A stretch of 64,000 nt of DNA from Vibrio methylphosphonaticus (lineage in GTDB: Bacteria > Pseudomonadota > Gammaproteobacteria > Enterobacterales > Vibrionaceae), in contig NZ_JAMKMS010000001.1 in NCBI RefSeq assembly GCF_023634655.1, forward strand, positions 434,001-498,000. The letters run 5' to 3'. The notes beneath the pieces are model-generated. The model saw only the letters and a program-made list of their open reading frames with translations, did no database searches and was not told the origin of the DNA. Of this stretch, positions 48,139-58,427 are shown piece by piece (positions within the stretch are counted from its first letter, which is position 1; the number at the start of each line of letters is the position of its first letter). The translations under genes were made by a program, and so were the position numbers.

Positions 48139-49359
48139 ATGAGCACGTTGTACGTAGGGTCCGAAGTTGGCCAATTGCGCCGAGTATTGCTAAATCGCCC
48201 AGAAAGAGCACTTACTCACCTCACACCATCTAATTGCCATGAACTGTTGTTTGATGATGTGCTGGCGGTTGAAGCGGCAGGGGTTGAACACGATGCATTT
48301 GCTGACACGTTGCGTAGCCAAGAAGTCGAAGTCCTGTTGCTCCACGATCTCCTCGTCGACACCCTCGCAGTACCAGAAGCAAAGTCTTGGTTGCTTGAGA
48401 CTCAAATCTCTGATTATCGTTACGGCCCTATCTTTGCTGGTGAACTCAAAGTTTACCTAGCGGAAATGGACAATGAACACCTTGCATCAATTTTACTTGG
48501 CGGCCTTGCTTACTCTGAGCTTCCGATTAAAACCACGTCAATTTTGCAAAAGATGAGCCGCCCACTCGATTTCGTTATCGAGCCGCTACCCAATCATCTA
48601 TTTACTCGAGATACGTCATGCTGGGTTTATGGGGGGGTCTCATTAAACCCAATGATGAAACCAGCTCGTCAACGCGAAACGAATCATTTACGTGCCATCT
48701 ATCGCTGGCACCCGACGTTCGCCGGCCAAGACTTCATCAAATATTTTGGTGATGAAGACCTACACTATGACAATGCTAATATTGAAGGCGGCGATGTGCT
48801 TGTCATTGGTAATGGCGCTGTACTTGTTGGTATCTCTGAACGCACAACGCCACAAGGTGTCGAAAACTTAGCGGCGAATCTTTTTAAAACGGGTCAAGCT
48901 AGCCAAGTGATTGCTTTAGATCTTCCTAAACATCGCTCTTGCATGCACCTGGATACTGTCATGACACATATGGATGTGGATACCTTCTCTGTCTATCCCG
49001 AGATTATCAGCGACAAGCTTGATACATGGCGACTCACGGCTGCTCCAGAAGGAAAGATGCATGTTGAGAAACTGCCTAACTATTTAACTGCGTTAGAAAG
49101 TGCGTTAGATGTCGATAAGTTGAATATCATTACAACAGGCGGTGACAACTATGAAGCCGAGCGTGAGCAATGGAACGACGCAAACAACGTGCTTACCGTG
49201 AAACCTGGTGTCGTCATCGGTTATGAAAGGAATGTCTATACTAATGAAAAATATGACAAAGCAGGCATAGAAGTTCTCACAATCCCGGGGAATGAATTAG
49301 GGCGCGGGCGTGGAGGCGCACGCTGCATGAGCTGTCCAATAGAACGTGATGGCATTTAA
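48139..49359 (+). CDS. arcA: Arginine deiminase
   Basis: A 406-residue enzyme converting arginine to citrulline and ammonia, first step of the arginine deiminase pathway. Motifs are [12 protein letters not shown] near 155, the catalytic His/Asp in [12 protein letters not shown] near 277-288, and the nucleophilic Cys in [13 protein letters not shown] near 395. I chose the ATG at 48139 with an AAAGGA site; the upstream open start adds five residues. The next gene, ornithine carbamoyltransferase, uses the same pathway intermediates, but a terminator and ARG boxes separate them, and no carbamate kinase gene is nearby. Confidence 0.96.
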   Translation: MSTLYVGSEVGQLRRVLLNRPERALTHLTPSNCHELLFDDVLAVEAAGVEHDAFADTLRSQEVEVLLLHDLLVDTLAVPEAKSWLLETQISDYRYGPIFAGELKVYLAEMDNEHLASILLGGLAYSELPIKTTSILQKMSRPLDFVIEPLPNHLFTRDTSCWVYGGVSLNPMMKPARQRETNHLRAIYRWHPTFAGQDFIKYFGDEDLHYDNANIEGGDVLVIGNGAVLVGISERTTPQGVENLAANLFKTGQASQVIALDLPKHRSCMHLDTVMTHMDVDTFSVYPEIISDKLDTWRLTAAPEGKMHVEKLPNYLTALESALDVDKLNIITTGGDNYEAEREQWNDANNVLTVKPGVVIGYERNVYTNEKYDKAGIEVLTIPGNELGRGRGGARCMSCPIERDGI

Positions 49360-49370
49360 TTACCATAGAG

Positions 49371-49399
49371 AAAAAGCGCCATACAGGCGCTTTTTTTTT
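49371..49399 (+). terminator. arcA terminator
   Basis: AAAAAGCGCC-ATACA-GGCGCTTTTTTTTT is a strong intrinsic terminator directly after arcA. Confidence 0.93.
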
Positions 49400-49407
49400 A
49401 TTTAATC

Positions 49408-49446
49408 GAGAAATAAATATTCACTTCAAAAGCATTTATATGTATA
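49408..49446 (+). promoter_or_regulatory. Tandem ARG boxes upstream of argF
   Basis: Two 18-base boxes separated by 3 bases, the standard ArgR spacing: GAGAAATAAATATTCACT (49408-49425) and AAAGCATTTATATGTATA (49429-49446). The first has a perfect right half ATTCA; the others match 3 of 5. They lie 34 bases before the argF start. ArgR with arginine would repress here. Confidence 0.6.
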
Positions 49447-49479
49447 AATAAGCTAACCCACACTCACTAGGTACGGCAC

Positions 49480-50487
49480 ATGGCTTATAACTTACGTAAT
49501 AGAAACTTCTTAAAGCTTCTAGATTTTACGCCTAAAGAAATTCAATTCCTTCTCGACCTTTCTATTTCTTTAAAGTCAGCAAAATACGCAGGCACAGAAC
49601 AAAAGAAATTGCTCGGAAAAAACATTGCCTTAATCTTTGAAAAAGCCTCTACCCGTACCCGATGTGCATTTGAAGTAGCAGCATTTGACCAAGGTGCCCA
49701 AGTCTCTTATCTCGGGCCTTCGGGCTCTCAAATTGGCCATAAAGAATCGATGAAAGACACCGCTCGAGTACTAGGTCGAATGTATGACGGCATCGAATAT
49801 AGAGGCTTTGGGCAAGCTATAGTTGAAGAGCTTGGAGCACACGCTGGGGTCCCTGTTTGGAATGGCTTGACTGATGAATTTCACCCCACACAGATTTTAG
49901 CCGATTTCCTAACTATGCTTGAGCATGGCAAAGGAAAGCAATTACACCAAATGACCTTTGCCTATCTGGGTGATGCTCGCAATAACATGGGCAATTCTCT
50001 AATGGTGGGCGCGGCAAAGATGGGGATGGATATTCGCTTAGTGGCTCCAAAATCCTTCTGGCCTGAACCGCTTTTAGTCGAAGAGTGCCAAGCTATCGCA
50101 GAAAAAACAGGTGCGACAATCACGTTAACTGAAAGCGTCGTACAAGGTGTTAAAGACTGTGATTTCCTCTATACCGATGTGTGGGTGTCAATGGGCGAGC
50201 CCGCTTCAGCGTGGGAGGAGCGAATTGCACAAATGAAACCTTATCAGGTCAATATGGCTATGCTCGAATCTACGGGTAACCCTGATGTGAAATTTATGCA
50301 TTGCTTACCGGCATTTCATGATGACCAAACGACCATAGGCAAAGAAATTGCAGAAAAATATGGTCTAAATGGCTTAGAGGTCAGTGACGAAGTATTTGAA
50401 TCCGAACATTCTATCGTTTTTGACGAAGCAGAGAATCGAATGCACACCATAAAAGCGGTGATGGTTGCAACACTAGGCAATGGATAA
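49480..50487 (+). CDS. argF: Ornithine carbamoyltransferase
   Basis: A 335-residue transcarbamylase making citrulline from ornithine and carbamoyl phosphate. The carbamoyl-phosphate site is STRTRCAFE near 56-64, then [17 protein letters not shown] and the ornithine-binding MHCLPAFHD near 272-280. It lies after arginine deiminase, so it could act catabolically, but paired ARG boxes and its own transcription unit suggest the biosynthetic form. Sequence alone cannot decide the kinetic role. Confidence 0.93.
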   Translation: MAYNLRNRNFLKLLDFTPKEIQFLLDLSISLKSAKYAGTEQKKLLGKNIALIFEKASTRTRCAFEVAAFDQGAQVSYLGPSGSQIGHKESMKDTARVLGRMYDGIEYRGFGQAIVEELGAHAGVPVWNGLTDEFHPTQILADFLTMLEHGKGKQLHQMTFAYLGDARNNMGNSLMVGAAKMGMDIRLVAPKSFWPEPLLVEECQAIAEKTGATITLTESVVQGVKDCDFLYTDVWVSMGEPASAWEERIAQMKPYQVNMAMLESTGNPDVKFMHCLPAFHDDQTTIGKEIAEKYGLNGLEVSDEVFESEHSIVFDEAENRMHTIKAVMVATLGNG

Positions 50488-50526
50488 AAAGTCACAATAT
50501 AACGGTTAAACCTTTGATGTAATCGC

Positions 50527-50567
50527 TTGCGCTCACAGTCGTTAAGAGTATAATTCTCCGCAATTTG
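50527..50567 (+). promoter_or_regulatory. pyrBI promoter with UTP-sensing start site
   Basis: TTGCGC (50527-50532) and TATAAT (50549-50554) are 16 bases apart. Seven bases later comes AATTTG (50562-50567), the same initial transcribed sequence at the same distance as in E. coli pyrBI, where high UTP causes RNA polymerase to slip on the three Ts and abort. Confidence 0.82.
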
Positions 50568-50582
50568 TCAGGGGGATAGGAC

Positions 50583-50705
50583 ATGGCGCAACCGAGTTTT
50601 AGTACATTGCTTCGCTTTACTAAATGTGTAAACGTCAACGCAATGGTAACTCTCGATAAGTTATTTACTTATCGCGCACCATTATTATTTCCTATTGAAT
50701 ACTAA
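50583..50705 (+). CDS. pyrL: pyrBI operon leader peptide
   Basis: A 40-codon leader starting [18 protein letters not shown], with GGGGGATAGGAC upstream, and ending ...LLLFPIEY with its TAA at the base of the attenuator. Coupling of ribosome and polymerase in this leader controls pyrBI attenuation: low UTP stalls polymerase, the ribosome catches up and prevents the terminator from forming. A perfect 8-bp pause hairpin, CGATAAGT-TATTT-ACTTATCG at 50654-50674, lies within the coding region. It is too short to be noticed by length alone but the context is decisive. Confidence 0.9.
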   Translation: MAQPSFSTLLRFTKCVNVNAMVTLDKLFTYRAPLLFPIEY

Positions 50706-50730
50706 GCCTCCCACTATGGGGGGCTTTTTT
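50704..50730 (+). terminator. pyrBI attenuator
   Basis: AAGCCTCCC-ACTAT-GGGGGGCTT (one U-G pair) followed by TTTT. The stop codon of the leader peptide overlaps the first arm, so a ribosome at the end of pyrL blocks the hairpin. Confidence 0.92.
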
Positions 50731-50775
50731 ATGGCTGCTAACTCTGGTTTAGTTTTAACTATAGGGAAGATAAAC

Positions 50776-51705
50776 ATGGCGAATACGCTGTACCAAAAGC
50801 ACATTATCTCAATTCCTGAGCTGTCTCGTGAAGAGCTCGAGCTCATCGTGGAAACAGCTGGACAACTTAAGTCAAATCCACAACCTGAGCTGATTAAAAA
50901 TAAAGTCATTGCCAGCTGCTTCTTTGAACCTTCAACCCGCACGCGCTTGTCGTTCGAAACCGCTATCCAGCGAATTGGCGGGGATGTGATTGGTTTTGAT
51001 AGTGGCGGCAACACATCACTCGCAAAAAAAGGCGAAACACTTTCTGATTCCGTTCAAGTTATCTCTTCATACGTGGATGCCTTTGTCATGCGTCACCCAC
51101 AAGAAGGAGCGGCTCGTCTTGCATCTGAGTTTTCAAATGGCACACCTGTCATTAATGCTGGTGATGGTGCCAATCAACACCCGACACAAACGCTTTTAGA
51201 CCTCTATAGCATTTATGAAACTCAGGGTCGACTTGATGACATCAATGTCGCATTCGTCGGTGATTTAAAATATGGTCGAACCGTTCACTCGTTAACTCAA
51301 GCACTCGCGAAATTTAATAATGTTCGTTTTTATTTCATCGCGCCAGAGGCACTTGCCATGCCTGACTATATCTGTGAAGAGCTTGAAGAATCAGGTATCC
51401 AGTTTAGTGTTCACCAAGAGATTGAAGAAGTTGTGCCTGAACTAGATGTGCTTTACATGACTCGGGTACAGAAAGAGCGCTTTGATGAATCAGAATATGC
51501 GCACATCAAATCAGCCTATATTTTATCCGCGGACACTTTGAAGCAAGCACGCGACAACCTAAAAGTACTTCACCCTCTTCCTCGTGTTGATGAAATCACC
51601 GTGGACGTTGATAAAACGCCTTACGCTTACTATTTCCAGCAAGCAGAGAACGGCGTCTATGCGCGTGAAGCGCTCTTAGCTCTTGTGTTAAATGAATCGT
51701 TGTAA
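50776..51705 (+). CDS. pyrB: Aspartate carbamoyltransferase, catalytic subunit
   Basis: A 309-residue enzyme making carbamoyl aspartate, the committed step of pyrimidine synthesis. STRTRLSFE near 53-61, [12 protein letters not shown] near 135-146 and HPLPRVDEI near 266-274 are the substrate-binding regions. I chose the ATG at 50776 (MANTLYQKH) with AGGGAAGA upstream; an in-frame extension of 27 residues would run back through the attenuator. It is translationally downstream of pyrL and 14 bases before pyrI. Confidence 0.98.
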   Translation: MANTLYQKHIISIPELSREELELIVETAGQLKSNPQPELIKNKVIASCFFEPSTRTRLSFETAIQRIGGDVIGFDSGGNTSLAKKGETLSDSVQVISSYVDAFVMRHPQEGAARLASEFSNGTPVINAGDGANQHPTQTLLDLYSIYETQGRLDDINVAFVGDLKYGRTVHSLTQALAKFNNVRFYFIAPEALAMPDYICEELEESGIQFSVHQEIEEVVPELDVLYMTRVQKERFDESEYAHIKSAYILSADTLKQARDNLKVLHPLPRVDEITVDVDKTPYAYYFQQAENGVYAREALLALVLNESL

Positions 51706-51719
51706 GGTAGGCACAGAAC

Positions 51720-52181
51720 ATGACTAGAGAAACTCAACTACAAGTAGAAGCAATTAAGAACGGTACCGTCATCGACCATATTCCTGCCAACATTGGTATC
51801 AAGGTCTTAAAACTGTTTGCCATGGATCAATCTCAACAACGTGTAACGATTGGTTTAAACCTTCCTTCTTCAGCGTTAGGCAGTAAAGACTTACTCAAAA
51901 TTGAGAATGTCTTTGTTAGTGAAGAGCAAGCCAACAAATTAGCACTTTATGCGCCTCATGCCACGGTTAATCAAATCGAAAACTATGAAGTCAGTAAGAA
52001 ATTAGCACTGGCGCTGCCAGAGCATATTACGGGTATCTTCGAATGCCCAAATACGAACTGCATTACTCATAATGAGCCTGTAGACAGTAGCTTCCAAGTC
52101 TTCGAAAAGCATGATGACATTCGACTAAAATGTAAGTACTGCGAGAAAGTCTTTGCCAGAGAGATACTAACTGAGCGTTAA
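51720..52181 (+). CDS. pyrI: Aspartate carbamoyltransferase, regulatory subunit
   Basis: A 153-residue allosteric subunit binding CTP and ATP. The N-terminal effector domain has [20 protein letters not shown]; the C-terminal zinc domain has the four cysteines in CPNTNC (109-114 region) and CKYC (about 138-141). The length equals E. coli PyrI (153). It follows pyrB in the attenuated operon. Confidence 0.98.
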   Translation: MTRETQLQVEAIKNGTVIDHIPANIGIKVLKLFAMDQSQQRVTIGLNLPSSALGSKDLLKIENVFVSEEQANKLALYAPHATVNQIENYEVSKKLALALPEHITGIFECPNTNCITHNEPVDSSFQVFEKHDDIRLKCKYCEKVFAREILTER

Positions 52182-52290
52182 ACACACGGACATTATTAAT
52201 CAAGCCTACTCAATGTAAGCTTGATTTTTATGAAGCCAGTTGGCAGTCTAGCCTTTATATTATTTCCCCTAACACAATGGAAGATGAACA

Positions 52291-52680
52291 ATGACTAAAG
52301 TACTTCATACTGAATCAGCTCCTGCTGCGATTGGCCCTTACGTTCAAGGCGTCGATCTTGGCAATATGGTTCTTACTTCAGGTCAAATTCCTGTCAACCC
52401 AATCACGGGTGACGTTTCTGATGATATCTCTGAACAAGCTCGTCAATCTCTAGACAACGTAAAAGCGGTTGTCGAATCATCAGGTCTAACGGTTAGTGAT
52501 ATCGTCAAGATGACAGTTTTTGTTAAGGATTTAAATGACTTTGGTACCGTCAATGACGTCTACGGCAAATTCTTTGATGAGCACCAAGTTGCCAACTACC
52601 CTGCTCGCTCATGTGTAGAAGTCGCACGTTTACCAAAAGATGTGAAGATTGAAATCGAAGCCATTGCGGTTCGTAAATAG
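52291..52680 (+). CDS. ridA: RidA family enamine/imine deaminase
   Basis: A 129-residue trimeric protein that hydrolyses reactive 2-aminoacrylate and similar enamines released by PLP enzymes. The signature SGQIPVNPITG near 31-41 and the catalytic Arg in NYPARSCVEVARLP near 105 are intact. It follows pyrI after about 110 bases, the usual gammaproteobacterial neighbour, and may have its own promoter. It ends before a strong terminator. Confidence 0.95.
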   Translation: MTKVLHTESAPAAIGPYVQGVDLGNMVLTSGQIPVNPITGDVSDDISEQARQSLDNVKAVVESSGLTVSDIVKMTVFVKDLNDFGTVNDVYGKFFDEHQVANYPARSCVEVARLPKDVKIEIEAIAVRK

Positions 52681-52735
52681 CACACTATCGTGTTATTTCA
52701 TTGTCGATGAATAAGACATTGAAATACTAGAAACT

Positions 52736-52762
52736 AAAAAGGGTTGTTCACACAACCCTTTA
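52736..52762. terminator. Bidirectional terminator between ridA and the acyltransferase gene
   Basis: AAAGGGTTGT-TCAC-ACAACCCTTT with A and T runs on either side lies between convergent genes. Confidence 0.9.
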
Positions 52763-52764
52763 TT

Positions 52765-53493
52765 TTATTTCGTTTTATTGAGCTCGATAACTTCTGCATC
52801 AAGCTGCTCTAGCTTATGCTTCATCTGCTCTCGACACTGATTGGCAAGTTCTCGAATATTATCCTTACTGCATCCTTCGGTAGAAACAGGTGGCAACATT
52901 TCAACAATGATATGTCCATTATCCCACTTGTTCAGCTTGAGGTGGGATGAGCTGCTACACACGATAGGGATAATTGGCACTTTCGCCCCTATTGCAGCAT
53001 GAAATGCACCCGTTTTAAATGGTAGCATCCCACGACCACGTGAACGCGTTCCTTCAGGAAACATCCAAACCGATAGATTGCTTTTTTTCATACTATCGAC
53101 AACTTGATCAATAGTTCCCTTCGCCTTGCTGCGATTGGCTCGATCAATCAAGATATTACCCGTGAGATAGTACAGCTGACCAAAAAAGGGCATCCACGCT
53201 AAACTCTTTTTCCCAACCGTCACTACATTCGGTGTCACAGCGGCAGAGACAGTAAATAAATCCCAGTTATTTTGGTGGTTAGCTATATAGACATGCTGAC
53301 CACGCTGATAGGCATCTTCTGGTAATCTAAGTTCGAGTTTTACACCAAAAACTTTAGACATCGCACCAAAGTAGCGACCAAATCTAAATACATGCTTTGG
53401 GTTTCTAGGGCTCAATAAACAGTAGCCGCACCCAAAAACAAACATGACGATAGCGAAAATAGCCACCGCTATACAGCGGAAAAAAGCGATCAT
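52765..53493 (-). CDS. 1-acyl-sn-glycerol-3-phosphate acyltransferase family protein
   Basis: A 242-residue membrane acyltransferase that makes phosphatidic acid from lysophosphatidic acid. An N-terminal membrane segment (about 3-28) is followed by the PlsC motifs NHQNNWD (about 72-78) and FPEGTRSRGRG (about 145-155). It closely resembles PlsC in length and motifs, but vibrios have more than one family member, so I do not assign the symbol. It lies downstream of murA on the same strand but beyond the murA terminator. Confidence 0.88.
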   Translation of the reverse strand: MIAFFRCIAVAIFAIVMFVFGCGYCLLSPRNPKHVFRFGRYFGAMSKVFGVKLELRLPEDAYQRGQHVYIANHQNNWDLFTVSAAVTPNVVTVGKKSLAWMPFFGQLYYLTGNILIDRANRSKAKGTIDQVVDSMKKSNLSVWMFPEGTRSRGRGMLPFKTGAFHAAIGAKVPIIPIVCSSSSHLKLNKWDNGHIIVEMLPPVSTEGCSKDNIRELANQCREQMKHKLEQLDAEVIELNKTK

Positions 53494-53516
53494 TTTGTGC
53501 TCCGACAGATATCAAA

Positions 53517-53543
53517 AAAAAGCCGAAACCTCTCGATTCCGGC
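53517..53543 (-). terminator. murA terminator
   Basis: On the minus strand AGCCGGAA and TTTCGGCT pair around a GA-rich loop and are followed by eight T residues, 20 bases past murA. It would end the mla-ibaG-murA transcript. Confidence 0.82.
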
Positions 53544-53563
53544 TAATTGCTATTACTTAAACG

Positions 53564-54832
<1,269 letters not shown>

Positions 54833-54838
54833 TTAACC

Positions 54839-55093
54839 TTAAAGTGACATCAACTTTTTATCTCTAGCCCACTCTTCTGGAGTGAACGCCTTGATCGAGA
54901 CGGCGTGGATGTCGTTACGCTGAATATATTCCATCAGAGGCTTATAGATCATCTGCTGTTTTTTAACTCGGCTCATGCCTGCGAATTGAGCATCTACTGC
55001 GATCACTTCGTAGTGGCTACCTTCACCTTTCACATGTACTTCTTCTAGGTTTAGTTCGCTTTGCAATAGTTCCTGTACTTTTGTGCTATCCAC
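54839..55093 (-). CDS. ibaG: BolA family protein IbaG
   Basis: An 84-residue BolA-like protein. BolA-family features are the [19 protein letters not shown] segment (about 21-39) and [12 protein letters not shown] near the C-terminus; an in-family His is present for [2Fe-2S] binding with monothiol glutaredoxins. In V. cholerae and E. coli, IbaG (YrbA) affects acid resistance and the envelope. It lies between mlaB and murA, the invariant position of yrbA. Confidence 0.93.
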   Translation of the reverse strand: MDSTKVQELLQSELNLEEVHVKGEGSHYEVIAVDAQFAGMSRVKKQQMIYKPLMEYIQRNDIHAVSIKAFTPEEWARDKKLMSL

Positions 55094-55102
55094 AAGATAC
55101 TC

Positions 55103-55402
55103 CTAAATGTGTTTCTCAATTACCGATTCAACATTACTTAGCTGAAACAACATTTTCAGCTCGTCGGGCACGAAGCTGAGCATTATATGACACTTTCGAT
55201 TTTTTGCATGCTCTATTAAGTGAATTAGCATCACCATACCAGCAGAATCTATCCGTTCTACCTCTTTTAAAGACACATTAATACCCGATTCAGGGTAGTC
55301 AAGTGCCTCTACCTGCTTCCAAAGTGAAGGGACAGTGTCTCGCGTCAAGATACCAATTAAGGATAAATTGATACCGTCACTAAAGTCGAATTCAGCACTC
55401 AC
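55103..55402 (-). CDS. mlaB: STAS-domain protein MlaB
   Basis: A 99-residue cytoplasmic STAS protein that binds MlaF and is needed for assembly and activity of the MlaFEDB transporter. VSLKEVERIDSAGMVMLIHLIEHAK (about 44-68, in parts) holds the STAS core with the conserved Ser-Ala-Gly. It overlaps the end of mlaC by 4 bases. Confidence 0.9.
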   Translation of the reverse strand: MSAEFDFSDGINLSLIGILTRDTVPSLWKQVEALDYPESGINVSLKEVERIDSAGMVMLIHLIEHAKNRKCHIMLSFVPDELKMLFQLSNVESVIEKHI

Positions 55403-56064
55403 TGTCCTGACTTCCCTTCAAATCGAATCGATGCCTGAGACAATGTCTCCAATTCTTTCGCCACAGAGAGGATACCCTCTTGACGGATTTTACTGTTCCA
55501 TTCTGACTGCTTACTTGACAGCAGGCTTATACCTTCTGCAATCATATCAAACGCTTTCCAGTCACCTGTTTTCTTATCTTTTCTTAGTTTGAACTCAAGA
55601 TTAATATTAGGTCTTGGCGAGTCCAATATCGTGACTCTTACGCCTGTGATCGTTGTTTTATCGTCAATACTAGGCCTAGGTCCAAATTGAATCTCTTGTC
55701 CGGTATATTGCGTTAACACTTGCGCATAAGAGGTAACAAGGTATTCGCGAAATGCTTTTGCAAACTCTAATACGTCCTCACGCTTCGCGCCTTTTAAATT
55801 CGGACCTAACAATTTTAACGCTGCATAGCGATCGTTAACATAAGGCATTAACTCTTCTTCAACGACCACCTTTAGATAGTTAGGGTCGTTTTGAACTAAC
55901 GACTGCTCTTTCGCCAGCCGCGCAAAAGTACGATCCGCTACTTTTTGCATCATCTCGTAAGGCTGACTTTTATCAATATCTTGAGCCGACACACTAAACG
56001 TGCCCAACACAACCATCAGCGCCACCCAAATTCTGATTATCGTATTACTCTTTGTTCGAATCAT
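55399..56064 (-). CDS. mlaC: Periplasmic phospholipid carrier MlaC
   Basis: A 221-residue periplasmic protein shuttling phospholipids between the outer-membrane MlaA-OmpC complex and MlaD. The signal peptide covers 1-28 (cleavage near SVSAQ), followed by an MlaC/Ttg2D domain with KEDVLEFAKAFREYLVTSYAQVL-type helices. The start at 56064 has a GGAGGA site; an upstream open start adds five residues. Its first 20 bases overlap the end of mlaD. Confidence 0.94.
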   Translation of the reverse strand: MIRTKSNTIIRIWVALMVVLGTFSVSAQDIDKSQPYEMMQKVADRTFARLAKEQSLVQNDPNYLKVVVEEELMPYVNDRYAALKLLGPNLKGAKREDVLEFAKAFREYLVTSYAQVLTQYTGQEIQFGPRPSIDDKTTITGVRVTILDSPRPNINLEFKLRKDKKTGDWKAFDMIAEGISLLSSKQSEWNSKIRQEGILSVAKELETLSQASIRFEGKSGQ

Positions 56065-56533
56065 CTGAACTTCCTCCAATGCTGTACAGCACTTGACCTA
56101 TCATATCTTCCAACACTAAAGCTGACTTGGTGTCTTCTATTCTGCCGCCATCCACTAAATATTCTTCGTCATCAAATATAAAACCTGGAACGAGACCGAC
56201 ATATTGCTCGCCAATTAGCCCCGAGGTGAGTATCTGTGCACTGGAAGTATCCGGAAACTGATAGTCCGCATTAATCGATAGTTCAACGACAGGTAAATAG
56301 CTTTCCTTATCAAGATGTATCTTACTAACTCGCCCAACGACTACCCCGCCAACCTTGACTGGAGAGCGTGCTTTTAAGCTACCAATGTTGTCAAATCGAG
56401 CCTCTAATGTGTAAGTATCCGTTGAACCAAGCCCTTTCACGTCAGCAACCTGAAAAATGATAAACAAAATTGCGCAAAGTCCTGTGAGAACAAAGCCACC
56501 TACCCACATTTCTAGCTTTCTAGTTTGTTGCAT
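56045..56533 (-). CDS. mlaD: MCE-domain lipid-binding protein MlaD
   Basis: A 162-residue inner-membrane-anchored protein with one membrane segment (about 7-28) and a periplasmic MCE domain (about 38-118) opening YTLEARFDNIGSLKARSPVKVGGV. It forms the hexameric ring that takes lipid from MlaC. The length is slightly under E. coli MlaD (183). The 3' end overlaps mlaC by 20 bases. Confidence 0.95.
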   Translation of the reverse strand: MQQTRKLEMWVGGFVLTGLCAILFIIFQVADVKGLGSTDTYTLEARFDNIGSLKARSPVKVGGVVVGRVSKIHLDKESYLPVVELSINADYQFPDTSSAQILTSGLIGEQYVGLVPGFIFDDEEYLVDGGRIEDTKSALVLEDMIGQVLYSIGGSSDDSNKE

Positions 56534-56550
56534 TCATAATTCCTTTATTC

Positions 56551-57330
56551 TCAATTGCCAAACATCAATGCGGTGAGTAAAAAATCCAACCCTAATACCG
56601 CCAGCGACGAGTGAACGACCGTTCTTGTTGTCGCCTGACTGATGCCTTCTGATGTTGGTACCGCATCGTAACCATTAAAGAGCGCTATCCAAGTCACCGT
56701 TATTGCAAATACAATACATTTCAACGCACTGTTACCAATGTCTCTTCCCAACTCTACCGATGACTGCATCGCCGACCAAAAGCTTCCATGGTCGATGCCT
56801 TTCCAATCCACACCAACTAATTGCCCACCCCAAATACCAATAGACATAAAGATCATCGCCAGTAATGGCATCGAGATAACACCAGCCCAGAAACGGGGTG
56901 CTATAACGCGTTTTAGCGGATCCACTGCCATCATTTCCATGCTCGATAATTGCTCTGTCGCTTTCATCAAACCGATTTCTGCCGTTAATGCTGAACCAGC
57001 GCGACCTGCAAATAACAATGCTGTCACAACTGGTCCTAACTCCCTAAGCAGTGACAGAGACACCATTTGCCCAAGGCTTCCTTCCGCCCCATAATCCACC
57101 AGCACAACATAGCCTTGTAAACTCAATACCATGCCAATAAACAACCCCGAGACGGTGATAATGGCCAGAGACTGTACACCCACATTGTGTAATTGCTTAA
57201 TTAGCAAAGGGAAATTTTTTATAGGTTGAGGCTTTGATAGCAGCACCCCTAACAAAACAAAGGTCGCACGCCCCCACGACTGACAAAACATCAGAGTACG
57301 GTGACCAAGCTTTTGTACCAGCTCTAACAT
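56551..57330 (-). CDS. mlaE: MlaE permease of the phospholipid transporter
   Basis: A 259-residue inner-membrane permease with about five membrane segments. The conserved [33 protein letters not shown] region (about 91-123, in parts) couples to MlaF. The length equals E. coli MlaE (260). The gene starts one base before the end of mlaF's stop spacing, in a tight operon. Confidence 0.96.
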   Translation of the reverse strand: MLELVQKLGHRTLMFCQSWGRATFVLLGVLLSKPQPIKNFPLLIKQLHNVGVQSLAIITVSGLFIGMVLSLQGYVVLVDYGAEGSLGQMVSLSLLRELGPVVTALLFAGRAGSALTAEIGLMKATEQLSSMEMMAVDPLKRVIAPRFWAGVISMPLLAMIFMSIGIWGGQLVGVDWKGIDHGSFWSAMQSSVELGRDIGNSALKCIVFAITVTWIALFNGYDAVPTSEGISQATTRTVVHSSLAVLGLDFLLTALMFGN

Positions 57331-57331
57331 A

Positions 57332-58126
57332 TTAAAAAAGATCCTGTTCTAGTGACTTGGCTGGATAGCGAAACGGCACTGGGCCATCAGCATCACCGAC
57401 TAAAAACTGCTGAACTCTTGGGTCTGGATTATTTCTAAGCTCCGCAGGAGAGCCTTTGGCTACAATTTTTCCGTCAGCAAGCAAATATACCCAGTCTGCA
57501 ATGGACATCACCTCAGGGACATCGTGTGACACTACGACAGAAGTAAGATTAAGCGCTGTGTTTAACGAGCGAATTAATTGAACCAACACCCCCATTGTAA
57601 TCGGGTCCTGCCCCACAAACGGCTCATCATACATAATGAGTTCAGGATCGAGCGCGATGGCTCTTGCCAGTGCAGCTCGCCGTGCCATGCCACCAGAAAG
57701 CTCACTTGGCATTAACTGGGCTGCGCCTCGCAAACCGACGGCTTCAAGCTTTAACAATACAAGTGTTCGTATCAGCGATTCTGATAATTGAGTGTGTTCT
57801 CGAAGGGGAAAGGCAACATTGTCAAAGACGGTAAGATCAGTAAACAGTGCTCCAGACTGAAACAGCATGCTCATTTTTTTTCGTACTTCGTATAAACGTT
57901 TACGAGATAATGAGGGAATATTGGCGTCTTCAAACCAGATTTCGCCACGATCTGGGTACAACTGTCCGCCAATTAGACGCAATAACGTCGTTTTACCAAT
58001 TCCAGATGGCCCCATGATTGCCGTGATCTTCCCTTTAGGCACACGCAGTTCAATATCATCGAAGATAACACGCTCGCCTCGAGAGAATGACAGCCCTTTC
58101 ACGGAAACCAAGTCATTGTTTGACAT
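57332..58126 (-). CDS. mlaF: ATP-binding subunit MlaF
   Basis: A 264-residue ABC ATPase of the Mla system. Walker A is GPSGIGKTT near 39-47, the signature is [14 protein letters not shown] near 143-156 and Walker B is LIMYDEPF near 164-171. The C-terminal extension ([13 protein letters not shown]) that wraps a second subunit in known structures is present. It is first in the order mlaF-E-D-C-B-ibaG-murA. Confidence 0.96.
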   Translation of the reverse strand: MSNNDLVSVKGLSFSRGERVIFDDIELRVPKGKITAIMGPSGIGKTTLLRLIGGQLYPDRGEIWFEDANIPSLSRKRLYEVRKKMSMLFQSGALFTDLTVFDNVAFPLREHTQLSESLIRTLVLLKLEAVGLRGAAQLMPSELSGGMARRAALARAIALDPELIMYDEPFVGQDPITMGVLVQLIRSLNTALNLTSVVVSHDVPEVMSIADWVYLLADGKIVAKGSPAELRNNPDPRVQQFLVGDADGPVPFRYPAKSLEQDLF

Positions 58127-58427
58127 AGAGTTCCTTATCTACAAAGCCAAATCCTTAGAGCCTTACATCATAATGATCGCAACGCACAATGAAAACCCTA
58201 AAATGATGACGAGTCTCGATGCTGCGACACGCATGTCTGAGTATTCATCGCATTTCCGGCCGATAATGCGACTAACATTGATGCGGCTCTCGGATTCACC
58301 ACTATTATTAGCGTATATGGTTCTGAAACATAATGTGTATTTTATTTGTTGATTAGCTTCCATTTTGGATGCTAAACCGTCAAAATTACCCGCCAAATAT
58401 CTTAATAAAAGTGAATGGATCTAAAGC
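58127..58427. promoter_or_regulatory. Divergent mla/yrbG promoter region
   Basis: A 301-base region between divergent mlaF and yrbG. A minus-strand frame (58396-58163) of up to 77 codons ends in a hydrophobic stretch, RLVIILGFSLCVAIIMM, but starts with TTG without a ribosome-binding site, so I keep it only as a doubtful candidate. No clear operator was seen. Confidence 0.4.

Noticed and set aside
58163..58396. A 77-codon minus-strand frame between mlaF and yrbG with a hydrophobic tail
   Set aside because: TTG start, no ribosome-binding site and no family resemblance. It overlaps the expected mla and yrbG promoters. I mention it only in the gap entry.
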